NCBI GenBank assembly: GCA_936924635.1
Contig: CAKZHP010000133.1
Span: 62,001 to 126,000 of the forward strand
DNA length: 64,000 nt
Direction: 5' to 3'
DNA from: an uncultured Propionibacteriaceae bacterium
Lineage (GTDB): Bacteria; Actinomycetota; Actinomycetes; Propionibacteriales; Propionibacteriaceae
In this document: positions 43,905 to 51,581 of the stretch, piece after piece
Position numbering within the stretch: position 1 is the first letter of the stretch
How the letters are laid out: the number at the start of each line of letters is the position of its first letter
Notes under the pieces: model-generated
What the model was told of the DNA's origin: nothing
Databases searched by the model: none
The model's input: the letters and a program-made list of their open reading frames with translations, nothing else
Made by a program: the position numbers and the translations under genes

Positions 43905-44860
43905 GCGACGAGACGCCCCTGCTCGAGGTGCGGGACCTGAAGGTCCACATCCCGGTGTGGATCAAGATGAAGCGCGCCTTCGTACGCGCCGTGGACGGTG
44001 TGTCCTTCACGGTGGAGCGCGGCCGCACGCTCGGCCTCGTCGGTGAGTCGGGCTGCGGCAAGACCACCACCGCCCGCGCGGCGATGCGTCTGCTGGACGT
44101 GACCTCCGGGGAGATCCTGCTCGACGGGCAGGACATCACGCACCTGCAGGGGGAGCAGCTCCGCGCGCTGCGCCGCCGCTTCCAGATCGTGTTCCAGGAC
44201 CCGTACTCGGCTCTCAACCCGCGGATGACCGTCACCCAGATCATTGCGGAGCCGATGCGTGCGCAGGGCATGAAGAACGACGCCATCCAGGCCCGCGTCA
44301 GCGAGCTGCTGGAGCTCGTGGGGCTCTCGCCGCGGCACCGGCACTCGTTCCCCCACCAGTTCAGCGGCGGGCAGCGGCAGCGCATCGGCACGGCCCGGGC
44401 GCTGGCCACCAAGCCCGATGTGGTGATCCTCGACGAGCCCGTCTCCGCCCTCGACGTGTCGGTGCAGGCGCAGGTCGTGAACATGTTCACCGACCTGCAG
44501 GACGAGATGCAGATGGGCATCATCTTCATCTCTCACGACCTGTCGGTGGTCAAGCACATGTCCGACGACGTGGCGGTGATGTACCTGGGCCTGATCGTGG
44601 AGCGTGGACGTGCAGACGAGGTGCTCGACCAGCCCCTCCACCCGTACACCCAGGCGCTGATCTCCGCCGCTCCCGGGCGGCCTGACGACCGGGAACGGAT
44701 CGTGCTCACCGGCGACGTCCCCTCCCCCGTCAACCCGCCCACCGGCTGCCGGTTCCGCACCCGGTGCTGGAAGGCGACCGAGATCTGCCAGGAGCAGCCG
44801 CCGCTGGAGGTCCCCGAGGGCGCGTCGCACCCGGTGGCCTGCTGGCACCCCGGCCCCTGA
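43901..44860 (+). CDS. ABC importer ATPase (DppF type)
   Basis: A 319-residue ATPase, partner of the preceding one. It has Walker A GESGCGKTT, signature FSGGQRQRIG, Walker B VVILDEPVSALD, and a C-terminal domain with Cys residues (TGCRFRTRCWKATEICQEQPP). It is the last gene of the importer operon and is followed within 20 bases by a GC-rich terminator. Confidence 0.93.
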   Translation: MSDETPLLEVRDLKVHIPVWIKMKRAFVRAVDGVSFTVERGRTLGLVGESGCGKTTTARAAMRLLDVTSGEILLDGQDITHLQGEQLRALRRRFQIVFQDPYSALNPRMTVTQIIAEPMRAQGMKNDAIQARVSELLELVGLSPRHRHSFPHQFSGGQRQRIGTARALATKPDVVILDEPVSALDVSVQAQVVNMFTDLQDEMQMGIIFISHDLSVVKHMSDDVAVMYLGLIVERGRADEVLDQPLHPYTQALISAAPGRPDDRERIVLTGDVPSPVNPPTGCRFRTRCWKATEICQEQPPLEVPEGASHPVACWHPGP

Positions 44861-44876
44861 GCCGTACTGCCCCTGG

Positions 44877-44899
44877 GGCTCCCCGCGGCGCGGGGGGCC
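44877..44899 (+). terminator. Terminator of the ABC importer operon
   Basis: A 10-bp stem GGCTCCCCGC/GCGGGGGGCC (one T-G wobble, 3-base loop) starts 16 bases after the DppF stop. Confidence 0.65.
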
Positions 44900-44941
44900 C
44901 TTGGCGGCCGTCCCAGGGCTGTTCCCCCGCGGCTCCCCCAC

Positions 44942-45080
44942 TCGGCTGTGAGCGCCCGGAACCGGCGGGCTTCGTGAGCGTGCCCGCACCCGGCGCATGC
45001 GCCTGGGTCGGTGAATGCGCCGTACTCGGCAACGCGCCCCTGCTCGTTGAACGCGCCCGTACTCGGTGAAGGCGCCCGCC
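44942..45080. repeat. Degenerate short tandem repeat array
   Basis: Four adjacent units of 18-19 bases (45008-45080) fit the consensus TCGGTGAANGCGCCCGTAC. Two more diverged, more widely spaced units precede them (44942 and 44971). The rest of the 335-base convergent gap (44861-45195) holds only the two terminators; no gene is supported. Confidence 0.5.
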
Positions 45081-45149
45081 ATGACGGGCGCAGCCACCGG
45101 ATCTGGCCGCATTGGCCCGCGTCAGGGTGCAGCCGCCACAGACGCGAAA

Positions 45150-45171
45150 CGGCGCCCCCGAGGGGGCGCCG
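45150..45171 (-). terminator. Terminator of the FAH/aminotransferase/RidA operon
   Basis: A perfect 10-bp stem CGGCGCCCCC/GGGGGCGCCG with a 2-base loop lies 24 bases past the stop of the FAH-family gene. Confidence 0.75.
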
Positions 45172-45195
45172 TCGGCGTGACGTGGGGTTCGAGGA

Positions 45196-46056
45196 TCAGT
45201 CGGGCTGGGAGGAGTTCCCTCGTACCGGCGTCTCGAGCTGGCCCAGGGGGCCCATGTCGACGACCATCACGTCACCGTCGGAGAGGAACTCCCCCGTGGT
45301 GGCGCCGACGCCCGAGGGCGTACCGGTGAGGATCACGTCACCGGGCACCAGGGTGCAGAGCCGGGAACAGAACGCCACCAGCTCGGCGACCGTGAAGATC
45401 ATGTCGGCGGTGGTGGCCTTCTGGCGCACCTCCCCGTTCAGGGTCAGCGAGATCGGGAGCGCCTGCGGGTCGTCCACCTCGTCAGCGGTGACCAGCCACG
45501 GGCCGATGGGGGCGGCGCCGTCGGCCCACTTGCCCTCGAGCCAGTCGAAGAAGCCGGCCCAGGGGTTCATGTCGCGCTCGTAGCCGATGGCGAGCTTGCG
45601 CAGCGAGATGTCGTTGGAGGCGGTGTAGCCGAACACGTACGACAGCGCGTCGTCAGCCGAGACCCCGCGGGCCTCCTTGCCGATGACGACGCAGAGCTCG
45701 GCCTCCCAGTCGGCCGCGGCCGAGATCTCGGGGATCTCGAACGCCTCCCCTGGCCCGATCACCGAGGTGTGTGGCTTCAGGAACATCTTGGGCGAGACCT
45801 TCGACTTGTCGTACGGCTCGCCGCCGCCCTCGATGATGTGCTCCTGGTAGTTCGTGGCGGCGCACAGCACCTTCGGCGGGGCCAGCAGCGGCGCGAGCAG
45901 CGTGACGGACTCCACCGGGTGGGTGCCGCGCTCCTCGCCCGCGGCACCGCCGACGAGCGCCAGCAGGTCGCCGTCACCGAGCTCGGTGATCGTGGTGTCG
46001 TCGAGGCGCCCGTGAGCGACGGTGCCATCGGCCTTGCGGAAGGTGACCAGCTTCAT
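45196..46056 (-). CDS. Fumarylacetoacetate hydrolase (FAH) family protein
   Basis: A 286-residue FAH-fold protein. The N-terminal cap (1-65) is followed by the catalytic core. The metal site is formed by acidic residues in ADWEAELCVVIGKEARG (about 112-128) and in GYTASNDISLR. MFLKPHTSVIGPGEAF and LTGTPSGVG are family landmarks. Members hydrolyse, hydrate or decarboxylate 2-oxo acids. GAGGAGAACGC precedes the ATG. It is last in the RidA-aminotransferase-FAH operon and probably processes the oxo acid those enzymes make. Confidence 0.88.
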   Translation of the reverse strand: MKLVTFRKADGTVAHGRLDDTTITELGDGDLLALVGGAAGEERGTHPVESVTLLAPLLAPPKVLCAATNYQEHIIEGGGEPYDKSKVSPKMFLKPHTSVIGPGEAFEIPEISAAADWEAELCVVIGKEARGVSADDALSYVFGYTASNDISLRKLAIGYERDMNPWAGFFDWLEGKWADGAAPIGPWLVTADEVDDPQALPISLTLNGEVRQKATTADMIFTVAELVAFCSRLCTLVPGDVILTGTPSGVGATTGEFLSDGDVMVVDMGPLGQLETPVRGNSSQPD

Positions 46057-46065
46057 GCGTTCTCC

Positions 46066-47394
46066 TCAGCGACGGGGTGCGACATCACGGGCGACCATGT
46101 CGGAGACGACGTCGCGGGCCGCCTCCAGCGTCTTGTCGATGTCTTCCTCCGTGTGGCTGCCGGAGATGTGGCTCCGCTTCAGCGCCATCGGGATCAGGAG
46201 GAAGCCGCGGTCGATCAGGCCGCGGTTGAAGGCGAGGCTCGCCTCCTTGTCGTTGCGGGCGAGCTCGCGGTAGCTGGTGGGCTCGCCGGGGATGAAGTAC
46301 GGCGAGAAGGTGCCGCCGAACCCTGCCGCCACGCCCGCCACGCCCGCCTCGTCGAAGATCTGGTTGAGGCCGTCGCGCAGGCGCTGCCCCAGCGCGTGGG
46401 TGCGCTCGTAGAAGTCCGGGTGCGAACTCAGGTGACCGATCGTGGCCAGGCCTGCCGCGCAGGAGGCCGCGTGCCCGTTGAAGGTGCCCATGATCGTGAC
46501 GGTGCCGCCGGCGGCGGAGTTGGCGTGCTGCATCACCGACGCCGGGCCGCCGACGCCGGCCACCGGGTGACCGTTGCCCATCGCCTTGCCGAAGGTCGTC
46601 AGGTCGGGCATCACGCCGCACACCTGCTGGTAGCCGCCGAGGGAGTGACGGAACCCGGTGATGACCTCGTCGAAGATCAGCAGCGAGCCCTCGCGCCGCG
46701 TCAGGTCGCGCAGGCTCTGCAGGAACCCGTCGTTCGGCAGCAGCGCGCCGACGTTGTGCGGGATCGGCTCCACGATGACGGCCGCGATCTGCTCGGGGTG
46801 GGCCGCGAACAGCGCCTCCACCGTCGAGAGGTCGTTGTAGTCGGCGATCAGCGTCGCCTCCAGGGGCTCCGGCAGGATGCCCGCGCTCAGCGGGTCCCAG
46901 CCGTACGCCTTCTCGGGGGCCGAGATCACGTTGCGGGCCATCGAGTCGGACCAGCCGTGGAAGCCGCCCTGCACCTTGACCACGAACCGGCGGTCCGTGA
47001 TGGCGCGGGCGATGCGCAGCGCGTACGCCACCGCCTCCGACCCGGTCGTCACGGTGATGGTCTGCTCGACCGACGGGATGGCGGCCACGACCGCCTCGGC
47101 CAGCTGCACCTCGAGCTCGGAGACGCCGAAGCCGGTGATGTCGATGGCCTTGGCGTCGGCGACCGCCTGCTCCACCTCGGGGTGCAGGTGGCCCAGCAGG
47201 ATGGCCCCGAAGGCGGCGTGGTAGTCCAGGTACCGGTTGCCGTCGGCGTCGGTGACGTATGCCCCCTCCGCGCTCGCCAGGGCGAACGGTGCCCCCAGGC
47301 TGCGGGTGGAGCTGTTGACCCCACCCGGGATCACGGCGGCGGCACGCTCGGCGAGAGCGCGACCGACGGTCTGGTCAGCCTTGACGGCGGTCAT
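46066..47394 (-). CDS. Class III aminotransferase (glutamate-1-semialdehyde aminomutase-like)
   Basis: A 442-residue PLP enzyme. TTGSEAVAYALRIARA binds the cofactor phosphate, FHGWSDS is the conserved stacking region, LLIFDEVITGFR holds the Asp, and LTTFGKAMGNGHPVAG contains the Schiff-base Lys. Similarity to HemL is clear, but no heme genes are nearby. An omega-amino or D-amino acid transaminase or racemase role fits the surroundings better. ATG 47394 overlaps the RidA stop (ATGA); the longer frame to 47580 is shadow sequence. Confidence 0.87.
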   Translation of the reverse strand: MTAVKADQTVGRALAERAAAVIPGGVNSSTRSLGAPFALASAEGAYVTDADGNRYLDYHAAFGAILLGHLHPEVEQAVADAKAIDITGFGVSELEVQLAEAVVAAIPSVEQTITVTTGSEAVAYALRIARAITDRRFVVKVQGGFHGWSDSMARNVISAPEKAYGWDPLSAGILPEPLEATLIADYNDLSTVEALFAAHPEQIAAVIVEPIPHNVGALLPNDGFLQSLRDLTRREGSLLIFDEVITGFRHSLGGYQQVCGVMPDLTTFGKAMGNGHPVAGVGGPASVMQHANSAAGGTVTIMGTFNGHAASCAAGLATIGHLSSHPDFYERTHALGQRLRDGLNQIFDEAGVAGVAAGFGGTFSPYFIPGEPTSYRELARNDKEASLAFNRGLIDRGFLLIPMALKRSHISGSHTEEDIDKTLEAARDVVSDMVARDVAPRR

Positions 47395-47777
47395 GCGGCG
47401 TCCTTCCCGGTCCAGGCGATGGCGTCGACCTCGACCCGTACGTCGGGGTGGGCGAAGCCCACGATGAGTGCGGTCCGCGCGGGGCGGTGCGAGCCGAGCC
47501 GCGCCGCGTACACCTCGTTGAACCGCGAGAACAGCTGCGCGCTGGAGAGGTACACCTGGACCTTGACCACGTCGGTCCACTGCGCACCGCCCTGCGTGAG
47601 CACGGCCTCGACGTTGTCGAGGGTCATTTCGACCTCCTTCTCGAAGTCGCCCACGAAGAAGGTGCCGTCGGGCCGGCTGGCCACCTGGCCGGAGACGAAG
47701 ACGAACCCGCCCGCCGTGGTGCCCATGCTGAGCGGGACCTTCGGCGGCTCCTGGCCGGGGATGTCGATGGCAGCCAT
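47391..47777 (-). CDS. ridA: RidA-family enamine/imine deaminase
   Basis: A 128-residue RidA/YjgF protein. Visible are FVFVSGQVASRPDGTF, VEAVLTQGGAQWTDVVKVQVYL, and ARTALIVGFAHPDVRVEVDAIA, in which the substrate-binding Arg follows the usual PARTA-like motif. RidA hydrolyses reactive enamines such as 2-aminoacrylate released by PLP dehydratases. AAGGAGTGAC is a strong RBS and selects ATG 47777. First gene of its operon, it may protect the cell from by-products of the PLP enzymes encoded nearby. Confidence 0.9.
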   Translation of the reverse strand: MAAIDIPGQEPPKVPLSMGTTAGGFVFVSGQVASRPDGTFFVGDFEKEVEMTLDNVEAVLTQGGAQWTDVVKVQVYLSSAQLFSRFNEVYAARLGSHRPARTALIVGFAHPDVRVEVDAIAWTGKDAA

Positions 47778-47857
47778 GTCACTCCTTGCTGGTCGCTGGG
47801 CGGGCTGCGCCCGCACGGGCCACAGTAGCGATTCCGGCACGCGCTGGGAAGCACACG

Positions 47858-47872
47858 TGGAACGCTGTTTCG
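47858..47872. promoter_or_regulatory. Candidate IclR operator 3
   Basis: TGGAACGCTGTTTCG matches the site at 36030 in both arms and spacing. It lies between the divergent RidA operon and deacylase operon, about 45 bases upstream of the latter's leaderless start. Confidence 0.6.
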
Positions 47873-47903
47873 TGTACGCGGTGCGGCGTCGCCTCGGACA
47901 AGG

Positions 47904-47909
47904 CAGGAT
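47904..47909 (+). promoter_or_regulatory. -10-like box of the deacylase operon
   Basis: CAGGAT lies 7 bases before ATG 47917, close to the TANNNT leaderless pattern used elsewhere in the window. It supports 47917 over the in-frame ATG at 47908. Confidence 0.4.
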
Positions 47910-47916
47910 GTCCCCC

Positions 47917-49470
47917 ATGGGTGTGCTGGTGGTGCGTGGCGGCGAGGTCCACGACGGGCTGGGGTCGCCAGCCGTACACGCCGACGTGGTGCTGACCGAC
48001 GGTCGGGTCAACGCGGTGGGCGGCGGGGTCCCCTCCGGCGCCGAGGTGCTGAACGCGACCGGCAAGGTGGTCTGCCCGGGCTTCGTCGACATCCACACCC
48101 ACTCCGACCTCACGGTGCTCTCCAACGGGCTCGGGCCCAGCAAGATCCGCCAGGGGGTGACCACGGAGGTTGTGGGCAACTGCGGGCTCGGCATGGCCCC
48201 GCTCGGCGAGACGGCGGACCTCGACGAGCTGCGGCCAGCCGCGGCGTACCTGGACGTCGACCCCGCCGTCACCATCGGCTGGCGCGACCAGCGGGGCTAC
48301 CTGGACGCACTCGCCGGCGCCGGGCTGGGGCTGAACGTCGGTGCCCTGGCGGCGCACATCCCGATCCGCGGCTCGGTGCTCGGGCTCGGCGACACCGCCC
48401 CGTCGGCGGCCGATCTCGACGCCATGTGCGGGCTGCTGGGAGCCGCCCTGGACGCCGGTGCGCTGGGGCTGTCCACCGGTCTGGTGTACGCACCGCTGTG
48501 CTACGCGCCGCCCGAGGAGCTGCGCCGTCTCGCCGAGGTGGTCGCCGAGCGCGGCAAGCTGTTCGCCTGGCACGTGCGCGACTACGGCGACGACCTGCTG
48601 GAGTCGGTGACGCAGGCGCTCGAGGTGACGCGCGCCACGGGCGTCCGTACGCAGATCTCCCACCTCGTCAGCGTGGGCCGTCGCAACTGGGGCTCGGTGC
48701 GCAAGACCCTCGACCTGGTCGACGCCGCCAACGCGTCAGGGTTCGACGTGGGTGTGGACGTCTACCCGTACACCGCCGGCAACGCTCCGCTGGCCCAGCT
48801 CCTCCCGCCGTGGGTGCAGGACGGCGGCACCGACGCCATGCGGGAGCGGCTGCACGACGACGCCGTACGCGCCGAGGTGCTCGACCACTTCGGCGGGAAC
48901 CCCCTCGGGTGGGACGAGATCGCCGTGTGCGCGGTGCCACCCGACGGCGACCACTCGCTCGTGGGCCGCTTCATCAGCGACCTCGGCGGCGACGGCAACC
49001 AGGCGGCGCTGGAGCTGCTCGCCACGTACGGAGGCGCAGTGATGATGGTCGCGTACGGGCGTGACGAGGGCGATGTCCGGGCGGTGCTCGACCACCCGGC
49101 CGCCGTCGTCGCCTCCGACGGGCAGGCGCTGGACCCCGACGGGCCCACGGGGGCGGGACGGCCGCACCCCCGGTCCTACGGCACCTTCCCGCGGTACCTG
49201 TCGCGCTACGCCGACGACCTGGCCGACGGCATCCGCCGCTGCACCTCCGCCCCCGCCGACCGCGTCGGGCTGACCGACCGCGGCCGCCTCGTCCCGGGGG
49301 CCGCCGCCGATCTGCTGGTGCTGGACCCGGCCACGCTGGCCGACACCGCCACCTTCACCGAGCCGGCCCGCTTCCCGACCGGCGTCGACGCCGTCGTCGT
49401 GAACGGCCGCCTCACCCTCGATCACGGCCGCGACCTCGGTGTCCGCGCCGGCTCCGTACTCACCGCCTGA
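47917..49470 (+). CDS. N-acyl-D-amino-acid deacylase family amidohydrolase
   Basis: A 517-residue amidohydrolase of the D-aminoacylase type. The metal-binding HTHSD motif is at 60-64, preceded by the usual VVCPGFVDI. A histidine-containing QISHLVSVG strand, DVYPYTAGN and VVASDGQAL (the catalytic Asp) follow. The small C-terminal beta domain ends with ADLLVLDP...VVVNGRL. Members release D-amino acids from N-acyl-D-amino acids; related enzymes cut dihydropyrimidines and other cyclic amides. It leads a four-gene + strand series and is divergent from ridA. Confidence 0.87.
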   Translation: MGVLVVRGGEVHDGLGSPAVHADVVLTDGRVNAVGGGVPSGAEVLNATGKVVCPGFVDIHTHSDLTVLSNGLGPSKIRQGVTTEVVGNCGLGMAPLGETADLDELRPAAAYLDVDPAVTIGWRDQRGYLDALAGAGLGLNVGALAAHIPIRGSVLGLGDTAPSAADLDAMCGLLGAALDAGALGLSTGLVYAPLCYAPPEELRRLAEVVAERGKLFAWHVRDYGDDLLESVTQALEVTRATGVRTQISHLVSVGRRNWGSVRKTLDLVDAANASGFDVGVDVYPYTAGNAPLAQLLPPWVQDGGTDAMRERLHDDAVRAEVLDHFGGNPLGWDEIAVCAVPPDGDHSLVGRFISDLGGDGNQAALELLATYGGAVMMVAYGRDEGDVRAVLDHPAAVVASDGQALDPDGPTGAGRPHPRSYGTFPRYLSRYADDLADGIRRCTSAPADRVGLTDRGRLVPGAAADLLVLDPATLADTATFTEPARFPTGVDAVVVNGRLTLDHGRDLGVRAGSVLTA

Positions 49471-49481
49471 GAGGATCGCCC

Positions 49482-50312
49482 ATGTTCGACGTCCACACCC
49501 ACGCACTGCGCCAGGAGCACTGGGGGCACGAGTGGGACGACCACTGGAAGCCCGTGTACGGGCACGACTGGGTCGACGTCACCCCCGAGCGGTACGACGC
49601 CGCGATGGCCGGCGTGGTCGACAAGGCGGCCGTGTTCGGCCTCACCGCCGACCACGTGGGCATGTCGACGCCCAACTCCTTCATCGAGGAGTTCGACAAG
49701 GCCACCACCACGAAGACCTTTCCGTTCGCCGCCCTCGACCCCTCGGCCGGCAACGCGCTGGAGCTGCTCAAGGACGCCATCGACCGCGGGCTGCGCGGCG
49801 TGAAGCTCTACCCGGTGCTCGGCCTGTACGACATCCGGTCGGAGGAGTTCGACCCGTTCTACGAGATGGCGGAGAAGGCCGGCCTGGTGTTCCTGTGGCA
49901 CATGGGCGCCTCGCCGTCGCCGGTGGGCAAGCTGGAGCTGTCGAACCCGATCCTGGTCGACGAGGTGGCCCGCCGCCACCCCGGCCTGGTGCAGGTGATC
50001 GCCCACCTCGGCCACCCCTGGCAGCGAGAGACGATGACGGTGCTGCGCAAGAACCGTAGGGTCTACTCCGACGTGTCGGCGTGCTGGGCGCGCCCGGTCG
50101 ACGGGCACCGGGCGCTGATCCGCGCCGAGGAGTGGGGCGCGATCCCGAAGCTGCTGTTCGGCTCCGACTACCCGATGTGGACGCCGGCCGAGGCCGTCGA
50201 GGGCATCAAGAAGATCGCCGAGGTCAAGGTCGAGGGGATGCCCTCGGTGAGCAAGGACCTCGTCGACTGGCTGCTCAACGGCGACCCCACCGAGGAGCTC
50301 GGCCTGGTCTGA
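49482..50312 (+). CDS. Amidohydrolase-family (amidohydro_2) metal hydrolase or decarboxylase
   Basis: A 276-residue TIM-barrel protein. Metal ligands appear in MFDVHTHAL (HxH at 5-7), GVKLYPVLGLYD, LWHMGA, IAHLGHPW and LLFGSDYPMWTP (Asp). This group includes 2-pyrone-4,6-dicarboxylate lactonase and aromatic acid decarboxylase relatives. It begins 11 bases after the deacylase stop, so the two are cotranscribed and probably act on consecutive intermediates. Confidence 0.82.
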   Translation: MFDVHTHALRQEHWGHEWDDHWKPVYGHDWVDVTPERYDAAMAGVVDKAAVFGLTADHVGMSTPNSFIEEFDKATTTKTFPFAALDPSAGNALELLKDAIDRGLRGVKLYPVLGLYDIRSEEFDPFYEMAEKAGLVFLWHMGASPSPVGKLELSNPILVDEVARRHPGLVQVIAHLGHPWQRETMTVLRKNRRVYSDVSACWARPVDGHRALIRAEEWGAIPKLLFGSDYPMWTPAEAVEGIKKIAEVKVEGMPSVSKDLVDWLLNGDPTEELGLV

Positions 50313-50398
50313 CGGGCACCTCTGAAGGGCTCGGCCGTCGGCGCTACGGTCGAGCCGTCAGGGCCGTAGCGCCGCGCACGCAGGAACAGGACCAGCGA

Positions 50399-51511
50399 AT
50401 GACCACCTCCGACCCCGCCCGGCTCGACGAGCTGGCCGACGTGGACCGCTCCGACCCGGCGCTGCGCCGCTGGGTCGCCGGGTGCGTACGCACGCTGGAG
50501 GCCGATGCCCGGCGCTCGGCCGACACCCACCTGCTCCGGCTCGAGCTGCCGAGCGACTGGGGCATCGAGCTCTACCTGAAGGACGAGTCGACCCACCCCA
50601 CCGGCAGCCTGAAGCACCGGCTGGCGCGGTCGTTGTTCATGTACGCGCTGGTCAACGGCTGGCTGCGCCCGGGCAGCCTGGTGGTGGAGGCGTCGTCGGG
50701 GTCCACGGCGGTGTCGGAGGCCTACGTGGCCCGCATGCTGGGCCTTCCGTTCGTCGCCGTCGTGCCCCGCAGCACGAGCGCCGAGAAGATCGCGCTGATC
50801 GAGGCCGAGGGCGGCCGCTGCCACTTCGTCGACCGGGCCGACCAGATGTGCGACGAGTCCAAGCGGCTCGCGGCCGAGCACGGGGGTCACTTCCTTGACC
50901 AGTTCACGTACGCCGAGCGGGCCACCGACTGGCGTGGCAACAACAACATCGCCGAGAGCATCCTCGGGCAGCTCGCCCTGGAGCCGTACCCGGTGCCCTC
51001 GTGGGTCGTGGTCGGCGCCGGGACCGGCGGCACCAGCGCGACCCTGGGTCGCTACCTGCGCTACACCCAGGTCGACACCCGGCTCGCCGTGGTGGACGTG
51101 GAGAGCTCCGCGTTCTTCGACGGCTGGGTGAACGACGACCCGGACGCGACCAGCGAGGGCGTGAACCGCATCGAGGGGATCGGGCGGCCGCGGGTCGAGC
51201 CCAGCTATGTGGGCACCGTGGTGGACCGGATGATCCGGGTGCCCGACGTGGCCTCGGTCGCCGGCGCCCGGTTCCTCAGCCAGCGGCTCGGCCGGCGCGT
51301 CGGTGCCTCGACCGGGACCAACATCGTGGGCGTCGCCAAGGTCGTCGACGAGATGCGCCAGCGTGGCGAGCGCGGCTCGGTGGTGACGCTGCTGTGCGAC
51401 TCGGGCGAGCGGTACGGCGCCACGTACTTCGACGACGCCTGGGTCGCGGGGCAGGGCTGGGACCTGACCGGGTGGCAGGCCGAGCTCGACCGGGCGCTGC
51501 CGGGGCGCTGA
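50399..51511 (+). CDS. PLP-dependent cysteine synthase-fold enzyme (Cds1-like)
   Basis: A 370-residue fold-type II PLP enzyme. The Schiff-base Lys72 lies in THPTGSLKHRLARSL. SSGSTAVSEAY replaces the usual substrate loop, and the phosphate-binding loop is GAGTGGTSAT. ATG 50399 is the first start after the upstream gene; the longer frame overlaps that gene and is not coding. Relatives include cysteine synthases and the L-cysteine desulfhydrase Cds1. A beta-elimination producing 2-aminoacrylate would explain the nearby RidA. A bulged hairpin follows the stop. Confidence 0.83.
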   Translation: MTTSDPARLDELADVDRSDPALRRWVAGCVRTLEADARRSADTHLLRLELPSDWGIELYLKDESTHPTGSLKHRLARSLFMYALVNGWLRPGSLVVEASSGSTAVSEAYVARMLGLPFVAVVPRSTSAEKIALIEAEGGRCHFVDRADQMCDESKRLAAEHGGHFLDQFTYAERATDWRGNNNIAESILGQLALEPYPVPSWVVVGAGTGGTSATLGRYLRYTQVDTRLAVVDVESSAFFDGWVNDDPDATSEGVNRIEGIGRPRVEPSYVGTVVDRMIRVPDVASVAGARFLSQRLGRRVGASTGTNIVGVAKVVDEMRQRGERGSVVTLLCDSGERYGATYFDDAWVAGQGWDLTGWQAELDRALPGR

Positions 51512-51521
51512 ACGACGAACG

Positions 51522-51547
51522 CCCCGGCCGGAGACGCCGGACCGGGG
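51522..51547 (+). terminator. Hairpin after the cysteine synthase-fold gene
   Basis: A 10-bp stem with a 1-base bulge, CCCCGGCCGG paired with CCGG and CCGGGG. It lies 10 bases after the stop and 35 before the next start, so it may limit downstream expression. Confidence 0.5.
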
Positions 51548-51581
51548 TCACGACAGGGACGACAGGAAGAGGAGAGGGCCC

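Noticed and set aside
44942..45080. CRISPR array
   Set aside because: Units are 18-20 bases and degenerate, adjacent without unique spacers, and no cas genes are present.
46066..47394. hemL (heme biosynthesis) assignment for the class III aminotransferase
   Set aside because: Similarity is at family level, no heme genes are adjacent, and the surrounding genes point to amino-acid-derivative catabolism.
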